This document shows, in pieces, positions 16,590 through 25,528 of a DNA stretch of 64,000 bases (its first letter is position 1; the number at the start of each line of letters is the position of its first letter). The translations under genes and the position numbers were made by a program. Origin of the DNA: Clostridium scatologenes. GTDB taxonomy: Bacteria; Bacillota; Clostridia; Clostridiales; Clostridiaceae. Under the pieces are notes generated by a model. That model had not been told where the DNA came from, searched no databases, and saw only the letters and a list, made by a program, of their open reading frames with translations. Where the stretch lies: contig NZ_CP009933.1 in NCBI RefSeq assembly GCF_000968375.1, positions 5,394,001 through 5,458,000 of the forward strand, read 5' to 3'.

Positions 16590-18635
16590 ATGAAAAAACT
16601 TATAAAAGATAAACAGAAACAGATCCCTTTACGCTTTGAATATGTTTTGATAGCGCTGGGTATTGTATATGGTGATATTGGTACATCACCACTATATGTA
16701 ATGAAAGCAATTGTCTCTGGAAATGGTGGACTTGCTACATTAGATGACAATTTTATTATTGGTGCACTTTCTTTAATTATTTGGACAGTGACTCTATTAA
16801 CAACTGTGAAATATGTCATGGTTGCCATGCAGGCAGATAACCATGGAGAAGGTGGCATATTTTCCTTATATTCACTGGTAATGAAACGTGCAAAATGGCT
16901 TGTAATTCCTGCAATCATTGGAGGTGCAGCATTATTAGCAGATGGCGTTCTTACTCCTGCTGTTACAGTTACTTCAGCAATTGAAGGCTTGCGTGGTATT
17001 CCATTGCTTTCAGATTTTATAGGAGAAGGACAAGGAACAATTCTATTAATCACTATTTTTATTATTAGTTCTTTATTTCTTGTACAACGTTCAGGAACTA
17101 GTTTGATTGGAAAAGCATTTGGACCTATAATGGCCCTTTGGTTTGCATTCCTTGGAGTTATTGGCATATTATCCATTAGATTCAATCCACATGTACTTTT
17201 AGCTCTAAATCCTCTTAGAGGTATCCAATTACTTTTTAGTTCCTATAATAAAGCTGGCTTTATGATATTAGGAAGTGTTTTTTTGGCAACTACAGGAGCA
17301 GAAGCTTTATATTCTGATATGGGTCACGTTGGTAAGCTAAACATCTATGGTAGTTGGCCTTATGTTAAAATCTGCTTAATTCTTAATTATTTAGGACAAG
17401 GAGCTTGGTTGATGCAAGCACGATTACATCCACAAAATTACCCTGTAACTGAATTAAATCCATTTTTCTCTATGATGCCAAATTCTTTACAACTTTTTGC
17501 AGTAGTTTTAAGTACATTAGCTGCGATTATTGCTTCACAAGCACTTATAACGGGTTCATTTACTCTTGTTTCAGAAGCAATCCATTTAGGTTTGATGCCT
17601 CACTTGCAAATTCAATATCCCTCTAAAATAAAAGGGCAAATATATATTCCGAAGGTCAATAATATCCTTTGGATTTCATGCATTGGAGTAGTATTGTTCT
17701 TTAAGTCCTCAGGAAGAATGGAAGCTGCTTATGGATTAGCAATTACAGCAACAATGCTCATGACCACACTTTTACTTTTCCAATATTTACGCAGCAAAAA
17801 TGTACCAAATATTTTTTCTGTTCCTTTTCTTGTATTTTTTGGTGCATTAGAAACTTCTTTTTTATTGTCCAGTGCAACAAAATTTATGCATGGTGGGTAT
17901 GTCGCTGTTCTACTAGCTCTAGCTTTATTTACTGTAATGCTTACCTGGCATAAAGGATACCAAATTGAGCAAAAACAATCTAAACTTTTCCCAGCTAAGC
18001 GTTTTGTGAATCAATTAAGGCAATTAAGAGAAAATATTACTATTCCTTATACTGCCTGTAACCTCGTATATTTAACAAGCAATGGGAATATGAATCATCT
18101 TGAAAGAGATGTGTTGTATTCTATTTTAGACAAACGTCCAAAGCGGGCACAAATTTATTGGTTTATTCATATAGAAGTTGCAGATAAACCTTACACAAGA
18201 GAATATAGGATTCAAAATTTTGGCACAGATTTCTGCTTCAAAGTTCAACTAAAATTAGGATTTAAGGTAGAGCAGCGTATCAACGTCTACATGAGACAGA
18301 TTATTCATGATCTCATGAAAAGTGGCGAAATAAAGCCACAATCTCAGGTCTACTCTTTGTATGATGAAAGAAATGTAGGTGATTTTATGTTTGTTTTCAT
18401 CCGAAAAACTTTAGATCCTGACAGTGATATTTCAGGAATTGACCGTGCCTTTATGAGATTAAAATACAATATTAATAATTACACAGGATCACCAGTTCGT
18501 TGGTTTGGACTAGAAAACGCAAGTACCATTGAAGAATCTGTTCCTTTGTTCATGAAAAGCAAAGAAACAGATCTGTTAACACGAATGGACAATAAAGTCA
18601 CATACCATGATATTAGAGAGAAAAAGAATGCTTAG
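16590..18635 (+). CDS. kup: Kup family potassium uptake protein
   Basis: The 681-residue protein begins with a cytosolic segment and the hallmark ALGIVYGDIGTSPLYVMKA. About 12 hydrophobic segments up to residue 460 are followed by a soluble C-terminal domain of about 200 residues. Kup proteins import K+ with H+. GGAGG sits 5 nt before ATG 16590, better than the TTG at 16578. Arginine is mostly encoded by CGT/CGC/CGA/CGG here, whereas neighbours use AGA/AGG, which suggests acquisition from another lineage. It lies just right of the selC-bounded element. Confidence 0.95.
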   Translation: MKKLIKDKQKQIPLRFEYVLIALGIVYGDIGTSPLYVMKAIVSGNGGLATLDDNFIIGALSLIIWTVTLLTTVKYVMVAMQADNHGEGGIFSLYSLVMKRAKWLVIPAIIGGAALLADGVLTPAVTVTSAIEGLRGIPLLSDFIGEGQGTILLITIFIISSLFLVQRSGTSLIGKAFGPIMALWFAFLGVIGILSIRFNPHVLLALNPLRGIQLLFSSYNKAGFMILGSVFLATTGAEALYSDMGHVGKLNIYGSWPYVKICLILNYLGQGAWLMQARLHPQNYPVTELNPFFSMMPNSLQLFAVVLSTLAAIIASQALITGSFTLVSEAIHLGLMPHLQIQYPSKIKGQIYIPKVNNILWISCIGVVLFFKSSGRMEAAYGLAITATMLMTTLLLFQYLRSKNVPNIFSVPFLVFFGALETSFLLSSATKFMHGGYVAVLLALALFTVMLTWHKGYQIEQKQSKLFPAKRFVNQLRQLRENITIPYTACNLVYLTSNGNMNHLERDVLYSILDKRPKRAQIYWFIHIEVADKPYTREYRIQNFGTDFCFKVQLKLGFKVEQRINVYMRQIIHDLMKSGEIKPQSQVYSLYDERNVGDFMFVFIRKTLDPDSDISGIDRAFMRLKYNINNYTGSPVRWFGLENASTIEESVPLFMKSKETDLLTRMDNKVTYHDIREKKNA

Positions 18636-18732
18636 GATTTTAATCACAAATTGTAACCTATAGAGGAATAAATTTTTCCATTTTTTAAATTTATTTAATA
18701 TAATAAGGATAATAAAAGAACTTGATAAAAAC

Positions 18733-18844
18733 ATGGCGTCGGCAGCGCCCTGTAGTATACAATTCTCTAGCTGCTTAGGTAGCTGATAAAGATAAGATTA
18801 TAAAAAAGTAGCCATTACCAATTGCGTTGGGGGCTGCTTTTTTT
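18733..18844 (+). ncRNA. GC-rich structured segment ending in a terminator; candidate RNA
   Basis: In the 378-bp gap 18636-19013 a short GC-rich block starts with GGCGTCGGCAGCGCC (ggcg/cgcc hairpin). A second hairpin around AGCT-GCTTAGGT-AGCT follows, and a strong terminator at 18808-18844 ends it. It could be the 3' UTR of kup or a small RNA. I recognise no known family and see no clear promoter. Confidence 0.35.
18808..18844 (+). terminator. Intrinsic terminator downstream of kup
   Basis: GTAGCC pairs with GGCTGC and the inner CCAA with TTGG, followed by seven T residues at 18838-18844. Confidence 0.85.
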
Positions 18845-19013
18845 ACTAAATAGATAATAATATATTTTAAACATCTGGTTATGATAATAGTGAAGCTAGA
18901 TATTACAAATGGGTATCGATAAAGAATAAAATAGTTAAAAAATTAACGAAATCTAGAAGGATTTTTAATAGTCTATGTAGAATAATTATATATATGGAAG
19001 GAGATGTTATTTT

Positions 19014-19214
19014 ATGAAAGAGAAATTCTTATTTCAAAGCGGCGGTAACTTGTTTACTGTAAAAAACAATCAACTAAAGAATTTAGGTAAAGTTCCAGAA
19101 AGTGAAAAAGAACAAGATAAGTTATTGAAAAGTTATGGAATAGAGAAGATCAGTAAAATTGCACCCTTTATAAATAAGTTGCCTGAAAATGGATTTGTGG
19201 TTTTTAGCAGGTAA
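19014..19214 (+). CDS. Small protein of unknown function
   Basis: The 66-residue soluble, lysine-rich ORF starts at ATG 19014 with GGAAGGAG 9-16 nt upstream. It reads MKEKFLFQSGGNLFTVKNNQ and ends NGFVVFSR. There is no membrane segment, Cys or known motif. A terminator 38 nt downstream and a good ribosome-binding site support a real gene. Confidence 0.6.
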   Translation: MKEKFLFQSGGNLFTVKNNQLKNLGKVPESEKEQDKLLKSYGIEKISKIAPFINKLPENGFVVFSR

Positions 19215-19252
19215 ATTAATTACATAAATAATAATAAAATTTAAGTTTGATT

Positions 19253-19276
19253 AGGAGCATTATAGCTCCTTTTTAT
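19253..19276 (+). terminator. Terminator after the 66-residue ORF
   Basis: AGGAGC/GCTCCT stem with a 6-nt loop followed by TTTTATTT. Confidence 0.8.
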
Positions 19277-19416
19277 TTGCAATGAAAAATGTGACTTTGT
19301 GAAAAATTATTTACAAAAATGTTATATTGAGAGGTAATTTAGTAAAAAGCATAAAAAGGTTCAATCTTGGGAAAATTAAAATAAGTATATACTAACACAG
19401 AAGGTGGGATAAATTA

Positions 19417-20754
19417 ATGGTTACTATTTCACAAAGAATAGAAAGATTGCCGGTTACGCCAATGCTTTGGAAAGTGCTTTTTTTAACGGGTATAGGTTGG
19501 CTTTTTGATGCTATGGATCAGGGAATGGTGGCAGGGGTTATGGCTGCCATAGGAAGAGAATGGAAACTTACGCCTGCTGATTTAGGTATGTTGGGTAGTG
19601 CTTCGGCAGTTGGCATGGCTATTGGAGCAGCCGTTGCAGGTATGGCCGCCGATAAGTGGGGTAGAAAGACTGTAGTTACATTTACTCTTGTGTTGTATGG
19701 AGTAGCAAGTGCTGTATCAGGATTTGCAGCTAATTTTAGTATATTAATATTATTAAGATTTTTAACTGGATTGGGATTAGGGGGAGAATTACCAGCAGCT
19801 TCTACTTTAGTCAGTGAATTTTCACCTGCTAAATCAAGGGGACGTATGGTTGTCTTACTTGAAAGCTTTTGGGCTTGGGGATGGATTGTTGCTTCTTTAA
19901 TTGCTTACTTATTAATTCCAGTTTATGGATGGCGTATTGGTTTCCTTTTAGGAGGAGTGCCAGCATTGTATGCAGCTTATCTTAGAAAAGGCATTCCAGA
20001 ATCTCCAAGATATTTAGAACAAAAAGGATATTTTGAGGAAGCCAATGAAATTGTAAGTAAAATGGAACAGCAAGCAGGAATAACTAGTAATAAATCTACT
20101 ATAAGTAATAAGATAAAAAAGAAAAAAAATATCACACTTTCAGAACTGTGGTCCAAAGATTATATTAGACGTACTTTTGTACTATGGACTCTATGGATTG
20201 GTATTAATTTTGGATATTATGGTTTTGTACTATGGACACCTACACTTCTTATGGGTAAAGGATTTAGTTTAGTAAAAGGATTTGAATTTACATTAATTAT
20301 GAGTATTGCTCAATTACCTGGTTATTATAGTGCGGCTTATTTAATAGAAAGTATTGGTCGTAAGGCAGTGTTAGTAAGCTATCTATCAGGAACTGCTGTT
20401 GCAGCATACCTATTTAGCCAAGCAGCATCTGTTAATAACGTAATTATTTATGGTTGTTTGCTTTATTTTTTCAGCCTTGGAGCTTGGGGTGCAGTATATG
20501 CTTATACACCAGAAGTTTATCCTACAAGGGTTAGAGGAAGAGGAGTAGGTTCAGCAGCTGCAGTTGGACGTATTGGCGCTATTGCGGCTCCTTACATAGT
20601 GGGATTAGTATATCAAAGTAAAGGAAAACAGGCTGGATTTGTTTATGTATTTACTATGATTACTATAGTATTTGCAGTAGTAGCAGTGGTTATTGCTTTT
20701 GCAGCAATTGAAACTAAAGGTAGAAGTCTTCATGAAATTAATGAAATAAATTAA
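19417..20754 (+). CDS. MFS transporter, sugar/organic-anion porter type
   Basis: The 445-residue carrier has 12 predicted membrane helices. MFS signatures include DKWGRKTV between helices 2 and 3, GLGLGGELPAASTLVSEF in helix 4, and YPTRVRGRGVGSAAAVGRIG in the second half. The N-terminal GWLFDAMDQGMVAGV resembles the AAHS/NiaP-like group, which carries aromatic acids or nicotinate. The actual substrate is not evident. GAAGGTGGG precedes the ATG. It stands alone between terminators. Confidence 0.88.
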   Translation: MVTISQRIERLPVTPMLWKVLFLTGIGWLFDAMDQGMVAGVMAAIGREWKLTPADLGMLGSASAVGMAIGAAVAGMAADKWGRKTVVTFTLVLYGVASAVSGFAANFSILILLRFLTGLGLGGELPAASTLVSEFSPAKSRGRMVVLLESFWAWGWIVASLIAYLLIPVYGWRIGFLLGGVPALYAAYLRKGIPESPRYLEQKGYFEEANEIVSKMEQQAGITSNKSTISNKIKKKKNITLSELWSKDYIRRTFVLWTLWIGINFGYYGFVLWTPTLLMGKGFSLVKGFEFTLIMSIAQLPGYYSAAYLIESIGRKAVLVSYLSGTAVAAYLFSQAASVNNVIIYGCLLYFFSLGAWGAVYAYTPEVYPTRVRGRGVGSAAAVGRIGAIAAPYIVGLVYQSKGKQAGFVYVFTMITIVFAVVAVVIAFAAIETKGRSLHEINEIN

Positions 20755-20908
20755 TTGAATAAAAATTTAATTTGAAGTGTAATATAAGCATCTAAAGAAA
20801 CTTACAATTAAAAAAATTTAAAAAAAAGAATTATTTACATAAAAAAATTTACATTATCATAACCTCTAATAGCAATAAAAATGTTATAATAATCTTGAGG
20901 TGATAATA

Positions 20909-21058
20909 TTGGAAGTTCGTTTAAGTCTAGAACAGTTCAAATTACTTGCACTTCGATATCAAAAAGCTAAGAAAAAAGGAAAGAAGGATTTAGATGGTTA
21001 TATTGCAGATAGATCATTACGCATAAAAAAAGATGCGGATACTTTAAATGAATATTAA
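20909..21058 (+). CDS. Small basic protein of unknown function
   Basis: A 49-residue ORF starts at TTG 20909, 5-10 nt after GAGGTG, and reads MEVRLSLEQFKLLALRYQKA with a Lys-rich middle. It ends just before a terminator shared with metA. No family is recognised; it looks helical. Confidence 0.5.
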   Translation: MEVRLSLEQFKLLALRYQKAKKKGKKDLDGYIADRSLRIKKDADTLNEY

Positions 21059-21068
21059 CCAATTTTAA

Positions 21069-21099
21069 GAGTACCAACCTTCAGTTAGTACTCTCTTTT
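21069..21099. terminator. Shared terminator between the 49-residue ORF and metA
   Basis: AGAGTAC (21069-21075) pairs with GTACTCT (21088-21094) followed by TTTTT. It lies between converging genes. Confidence 0.8.
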
Positions 21100-21110
21100 T
21101 CATGTAAAGT

Positions 21111-22028
21111 TTATTCTAATTCATTTAAATTGTAAGGTGTTTCTTGATAAACGTAATAGTTTAACCAATTTGAGTATAATAGGTTAGCGTGTCCTCTCCA
21201 TTTTACTATAGGGTCCTTTGTAGGATCATCTTGTGGAAAATAGTTTCTAGGAACTTCTATATCAAGACCTTTATTAATGTCTCTATCATATTCAGATTTT
21301 AATGTTAAAGGATCATATTCAGAGTGTCCAGTTACAAAAATCTGTCTTCCTTTTTTAGCTGTGACCATGTATACACCAGATTCTTTTGATTCAGCTAATA
21401 TATTTAAATCAGGGACTTTTTCTATATCTTCTCTTCTAACTTCTGTATGTCTGGAATGAGGTACAAAGAACTCATCATCAAAACCTCTCAATAGTTCAAC
21501 TTTTTTACCAATAATTTTATGAGAAAATACTCCAAACATCTTTTTTTCAAGTTTATGTTTAGGTACTTTATAATGGTGATACAAACCTGCTTGAGCTCCC
21601 CAACATATATGCAAAGTTGAATATACATTGTGAACACTCCAATCCATTATTTCTTTAAGTTCCTCCCAATAGTTAACTTCCTCAAATTCCATTTCTTCTA
21701 TAGGAGCACCTGTAATAATTAAGCCGTCAAATTTTTGATGTTTAACCTCATCAAAGGTTTTGTAAAAGGTTGTAAGATATTCTTCTGAAATATTTTTAGA
21801 AACATGTGTTTTAGGATGTAATAATTCTATTTCTATTTGTAATGATGTATTACCAATAAGCCTTAATAATTGAACCTCAGTAGTAATTTTAGTAGGCATA
21901 AGATTCAAAATAGCAATTTTTAAAGGCCTAATATCTTGGTGAAAAGCCCTATGTTCAGGCATTACAAATATATTTTCATTATCTAAAATTTCAAATGCTG
22001 GTAAATCATCATTTAATTTTATTGGCAC
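21111..22028 (-). CDS. metA: Homoserine O-acyltransferase (MetA family)
   Basis: The 305-residue enzyme activates homoserine for methionine synthesis; Firmicutes members usually use acetyl-CoA. It has the glutamine-amidotransferase-like nucleophile in HICWGAQAG (Cys about 142), TGAPIEEMEFEEV, and the His/Glu partners in SRHTEVR and TGHSEYDP. The start is GTG 22028 (MPIKLNDDLPAFEIL), 6-12 nt after GAGGTG. A GTG 9 nt further upstream overlaps the Shine-Dalgarno itself. I see no SAM or T-box leader in front of it. Confidence 0.93.
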   Translation of the reverse strand: MPIKLNDDLPAFEILDNENIFVMPEHRAFHQDIRPLKIAILNLMPTKITTEVQLLRLIGNTSLQIEIELLHPKTHVSKNISEEYLTTFYKTFDEVKHQKFDGLIITGAPIEEMEFEEVNYWEELKEIMDWSVHNVYSTLHICWGAQAGLYHHYKVPKHKLEKKMFGVFSHKIIGKKVELLRGFDDEFFVPHSRHTEVRREDIEKVPDLNILAESKESGVYMVTAKKGRQIFVTGHSEYDPLTLKSEYDRDINKGLDIEVPRNYFPQDDPTKDPIVKWRGHANLLYSNWLNYYVYQETPYNLNELE

Positions 22029-22192
22029 AGTTATCACCTCTTAGTTTTTATTATAATTTTGCTAATTTTCTGCGTTTTGAGATTTATTATAACACAATAT
22101 TTTATAAAATTGTACTCTAATATTGTATTTTATTTGTGAAAGCATTATATAAAATTCTGCTTAATAGTATGAAGACATAACCATAAAAGGTA

Positions 22193-22221
22193 TTGACATA
22201 TGAAATTATAGTAATTATAAT
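22193..22221 (+). promoter_or_regulatory. Consensus sigmaA promoter in the metA/D-aminoacylase gap
   Basis: TTGACA (22193-22198) and TATAAT (22216-22221) have exactly 17-bp spacing. The predicted start is about 22228, 225 nt before the next gene and 80 nt before a terminator. Confidence 0.8.
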
Positions 22222-22227
22222 TAGAAT

Positions 22228-22310
22228 ATATCAGACAAAAACACTCTGAATTGTAATAATAAAAAGTAGTAGAAGTAAACTTCTGCCTCTGAGGTGAGGT
22301 AGGAGTTTTT
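22228..22310 (+). ncRNA. Candidate small RNA or attenuator leader
   Basis: A perfect promoter followed about 80 nt later by an intrinsic terminator delimits a short transcript. Within it, AGAAGT/ACTTCT (22271-22284) overlaps the left arm of the terminator (22280-22289), so the two hairpins exclude each other. This suits either a stand-alone small RNA or a termination-control leader for the D-aminoacylase gene at 22455. I match it to no known riboswitch. Confidence 0.45.
22280..22310 (+). terminator. Intrinsic terminator inside the 5' leader
   Basis: CTTCTGCCTC pairs over 10 positions (two G-T wobbles) with GAGGTAGGAG around a TGAGGT loop, then five T residues. Confidence 0.7.
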
Positions 22311-22454
22311 GGCATAAAGTTTTATTTCATCGCTACCATTGCTAATACCCCCAGCATAAAAAATAGAAATAAGTAACACAGCGATTATAGCTAATGAATA
22401 TGTTAATACTAGCCTTGAATCTAAACAACAATAAAATTTTAGGAAGGTGAGAAT

Positions 22455-23822
22455 ATGGATATTTATGATTTGTTAATTAAAAATGGAACGCTGATAGATC
22501 CAGAAACTAATACTATAATTCATGGAAATGTGGGCATTAATCAATGTAAAATAGCCATAATCACCAAAAAAAATATATGTGGGAAAAGAGAAATTGATGC
22601 ACAAGGATGTATTGTTTGTCCAGGATTTATAGATATTCATGGTCACATAGATGGTCATAGAGAATGTGGAGAATTGTCTGTATTTCAAGGAGTAACTACA
22701 ACTATAGGAGGAAATTGTGGTTTTTCTCCCGAAGATTTAAAAAAGTTTTTTCTTGAACAGGACAAAAAAGGTTTTCCAATAAACCAAGCTCAATTTATAG
22801 GACACTTCAATTTAAGAAAGAATGTAGGATTAATAAATCCTTATATAGCTGCAACAGATTTTCAGATAAAGTGTATGGAAAATATAGAAAGAAAACTTTT
22901 TGAAGAAGGTGCTGTTGGATTATCTTTTGGTTTAGAGTATGCTCCAGGAGCATCTTTTGAAGAAGTTATTGCACTTAGTAGTATTGCTTCTAAATATAAA
23001 AAACTAGTAGCAATACACACTAGATTGGATGGACCAAAAGATCTTGATTCTTTAAAGGAAGCTATAAAAATTGCTGAAATTACAGGTGCAGCAGTTCAAA
23101 TATCACATTTTGTATATCAGTATGGAACAGGTATAATGACTGAAGCACTTGAAATTGTAGAGGATGCCAGAAAAAGTGGATTAAATGTGTGGTTAGACAG
23201 TGGTATGTATACAGATTTTGCTACATCTATAGGTACTAGTGTTTTTGATGAAGATCATATTAAAAAATTTAATTGGAAGCTTAATGATATGTTAGTTTCT
23301 ACAGGTAAATATAAAGGAGAGAGACTGACAGAAAAGCTTTATAAAGAGCTTAGAGATAACTATAAAAGTGAAACTATAGTTTGTTTTACAGGTGTTGAAG
23401 ATGAAATTTATGAAGTACTCTTAAAGGATTATGTTATGCTATCTTCAGATATAGGACCTAGTCCTTCTGGAAATAGATCAGAGGGGCATCCACAAAATGC
23501 AGGAACATTTCCAAGATTTTTTAGAAAAATGGTAAGAGAACAAAGGAGTATTTCTCTTATTAAGGCTATAGAAAAATGTACACTATTACCAGCCAAGGTT
23601 CTTGGACTTACAAGTAAAGGAAGATTGAAAGAAGGATTGGATGCTGATATAGTAATATTTGATATAGAAACAATAAGTGATAAATCTGATTTTCTAGGAA
23701 AAGGAAAACCTGATGCTAAACCGGAAGGAATTCATTATGTAGTTGTAAATGGAACAATTGTTGTAGAAAATGGTGATATAATAGATGAAGTTTTACCAGG
23801 AAAAACAATAATAGATAAATAG
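22455..23822 (+). CDS. N-acyl-D-amino-acid deacylase / D-aminoacylase family amidohydrolase
   Basis: The 455-residue metallo-amidohydrolase starts MDIYDLLIKNGTLIDPET, a composite beta-sandwich start. It has the metal site GFIDIHGHIDGH (residues 58-69), AIHTRLDG, ISHF and a C-terminal DIVIFD strand. Family members deacylate N-acyl-D-amino acids or related cyclic amides. The next gene, 31 nt on, is an M20 amidohydrolase, so the pair probably handles N-acylated amino acids of both configurations. AGGAAGGTGAG lies upstream. Confidence 0.85.
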   Translation: MDIYDLLIKNGTLIDPETNTIIHGNVGINQCKIAIITKKNICGKREIDAQGCIVCPGFIDIHGHIDGHRECGELSVFQGVTTTIGGNCGFSPEDLKKFFLEQDKKGFPINQAQFIGHFNLRKNVGLINPYIAATDFQIKCMENIERKLFEEGAVGLSFGLEYAPGASFEEVIALSSIASKYKKLVAIHTRLDGPKDLDSLKEAIKIAEITGAAVQISHFVYQYGTGIMTEALEIVEDARKSGLNVWLDSGMYTDFATSIGTSVFDEDHIKKFNWKLNDMLVSTGKYKGERLTEKLYKELRDNYKSETIVCFTGVEDEIYEVLLKDYVMLSSDIGPSPSGNRSEGHPQNAGTFPRFFRKMVREQRSISLIKAIEKCTLLPAKVLGLTSKGRLKEGLDADIVIFDIETISDKSDFLGKGKPDAKPEGIHYVVVNGTIVVENGDIIDEVLPGKTIIDK

Positions 23823-23853
23823 AATAAACGAAAGAGTAAGGAAGAGTTGAATT

Positions 23854-25014
23854 ATGGATATTAAAAATTTATCAAAACAAAGTGAAAAATATACCATAGA
23901 CATTAGAAGAGACATTCATCAAAATCCCGAGCCATCATGGAAAGAATTCAGGACAACAGAACTTATAGAAAGAGAACTAAAGTCATTTGGAATAGAAACT
24001 AAAAGGCTTAAAAGAACAGGTATTATAGGCATTCTTAAAGGAATAAAGCCAGGAAAAACATTAGCGCTTAGAGCGGATATAGATGCACTATCTATAAAGG
24101 AAAATACAGAATTGCCCTTTAGATCAAATAATGAGTATATGCATGCTTGTGGTCATGATTGTCATACAGCAATGCTTTTAAGTGCAGCTAAGATATTATC
24201 TAAAATAAAGAATCAATTTAATGGTACAATAAAATTTATATTCCAGCCAGCAGAGGAAACTTGTGTTGGTGCCAAGGTTATAATAGAAGAGGATAATGTA
24301 CTTGAAGGTGTAGATGCAATATTTGGTATGCATATATGGGGAAACTTGGAGTATGGAAAATTCAATATAGAGCCTGGTGCTAGAATGGCTTCAGCAGATA
24401 CTTTCAAAATAAGAATAAAGGGAACTGCAAGTCATGGTTCTACACCTCATTTGGGAGTAGATTCTATTGTTGCTGCATCAGCGGTGGTTATGAATTTACA
24501 AAGTATAGTAAGTAGAAATATAAATCCAATTGAACCAGTGGTTATTACTGTTGGAACTATAAAAGGTGGAGATAGATTTAATATAATTGCAAATGAGGTA
24601 GTTATGGAAGGAACTACAAGAGCATTTTCACAGGAAGTGAGAAAAGTTATAGAAAAGAAAATGAGAGAAGTAGTTGAAAATACAGCTCAAACCTATGGAG
24701 CTGAAGGAACACTAGAATATGAGTACTGTCCAGCTCCACTTATAAATGATCCAAAATTAACAGATACAGCATTAAAGTCTGTAGAAAAACTTTATGGAGA
24801 AGATAGTTTAATACCTATGGATAAATTAACTATTTCTGAAGACTTTACCTACTATATGGATAAGGTTCCAGGAATATTTGTATTCTTAGGTGGTGGAAAC
24901 AAAAAGCTTGGTATATATGCAAATCATAATGATAGATTTATAATAGACGAAAGTGCATTAAGTAGGGGAACTGCCTTATATGTTCAGTTTGCTGCAGACT
25001 TTTTGAACAGCTAG
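23854..25014 (+). CDS. M20 family N-acyl-L-amino acid amidohydrolase
   Basis: The 386-residue zinc hydrolase of the hippurate hydrolase/IAA-amino acid hydrolase type has the metal motif HACGHDCHTAMLL near residue 98. FQPAEE (catalytic Glu pair) and GMHIWG follow, and a dimerisation domain occupies about 180-300. It likely releases amino acids from N-acyl conjugates. It is co-transcribed with the D-aminoacylase gene 31 nt upstream. Confidence 0.9.
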   Translation: MDIKNLSKQSEKYTIDIRRDIHQNPEPSWKEFRTTELIERELKSFGIETKRLKRTGIIGILKGIKPGKTLALRADIDALSIKENTELPFRSNNEYMHACGHDCHTAMLLSAAKILSKIKNQFNGTIKFIFQPAEETCVGAKVIIEEDNVLEGVDAIFGMHIWGNLEYGKFNIEPGARMASADTFKIRIKGTASHGSTPHLGVDSIVAASAVVMNLQSIVSRNINPIEPVVITVGTIKGGDRFNIIANEVVMEGTTRAFSQEVRKVIEKKMREVVENTAQTYGAEGTLEYEYCPAPLINDPKLTDTALKSVEKLYGEDSLIPMDKLTISEDFTYYMDKVPGIFVFLGGGNKKLGIYANHNDRFIIDESALSRGTALYVQFAADFLNS

Positions 25015-25163
25015 ACCAAAAAAGTAAATAATAAATTATTGTGTAAAAAACAGTAAGAATAAGTAATTATATAGAAATACACCCTTCAAAGTCCTATAGA
25101 AAAAAGTTAAAAGCCTGTATATAATTAATACTATAATAATACAAATTTGAGGGGGTATTTTTC

Positions 25164-25271
25164 ATGGATGAAAAGCAAATGGAAATAATTGAAAAGATTT
25201 TAAGAGAGCTCCAAGATATTAAAGTAATTCTTCAAGAAAAAATGAGTGATGATGAAAGCGTAGAAGAATAA
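25164..25271 (+). CDS. Small acidic coiled-coil protein
   Basis: A 35-residue ORF has a very strong GAGGGGG site 9 nt before ATG 25164. MDEKQMEIIEKILRELQDIK shows heptad-spaced hydrophobic residues, so a short amphipathic helix is likely. It is followed by an acidic tail and, 53 nt later, a terminator. Function unknown. Confidence 0.6.
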   Translation: MDEKQMEIIEKILRELQDIKVILQEKMSDDESVEE

Positions 25272-25323
25272 AAAATTTACATAGTTTATTTGTTTTGAAA
25301 ATTTTGATAATGCTGTTCTAATT

Positions 25324-25364
25324 AGGTGTTTAAATGATGTGAAAATTAGTTAAACGCCTTTTTG
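25324..25364 (+). terminator. Intrinsic terminator
   Basis: AGGTGTTTAA pairs with TTAAACGCCT (one G-T) around a 16-nt loop, followed by a T-run. Confidence 0.8.
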
Positions 25365-25455
25365 TTATATACTCAAATAATCTTTGTAATTTATAAACTA
25401 AAATATAAATTATTATTTTTTAGTTTAAGAAAAATAACTTTTTGCATTTTGGCAC

Positions 25456-25484
25456 TTTACAAATTTAGCATGATAAAGTATAAT
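25456..25484 (+). promoter_or_regulatory. sigmaA promoter of the ABC transporter genes
   Basis: TTTACA (25456-25461) and TATAAT (25479-25484) are 17 bp apart, about 45 bp before the binding-protein gene. The TGGCAC just upstream is not a sigma54 site because no GC follows at the right spacing. Confidence 0.7.
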
Positions 25485-25528
25485 CATTAATATATTAATT
25501 GAAAGTATTTTGTTAGGAGGCTATAAAA

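Noticed and set aside
16514..17185. 223-residue minus-strand ORF opposite kup
   Set aside because: It is the antisense shadow of kup with no ribosome-binding site or family resemblance.
21101..22454. SAM or T-box riboswitch controlling metA
   Set aside because: The minus-strand leader of metA shows none of the conserved cores; the structured element in the gap reads on the plus strand.
25450..25475. Sigma54 promoter at TGGCAC before the ABC binding protein
   Set aside because: No GC dinucleotide lies at the required 10-bp distance; a good sigmaA promoter overlaps it.
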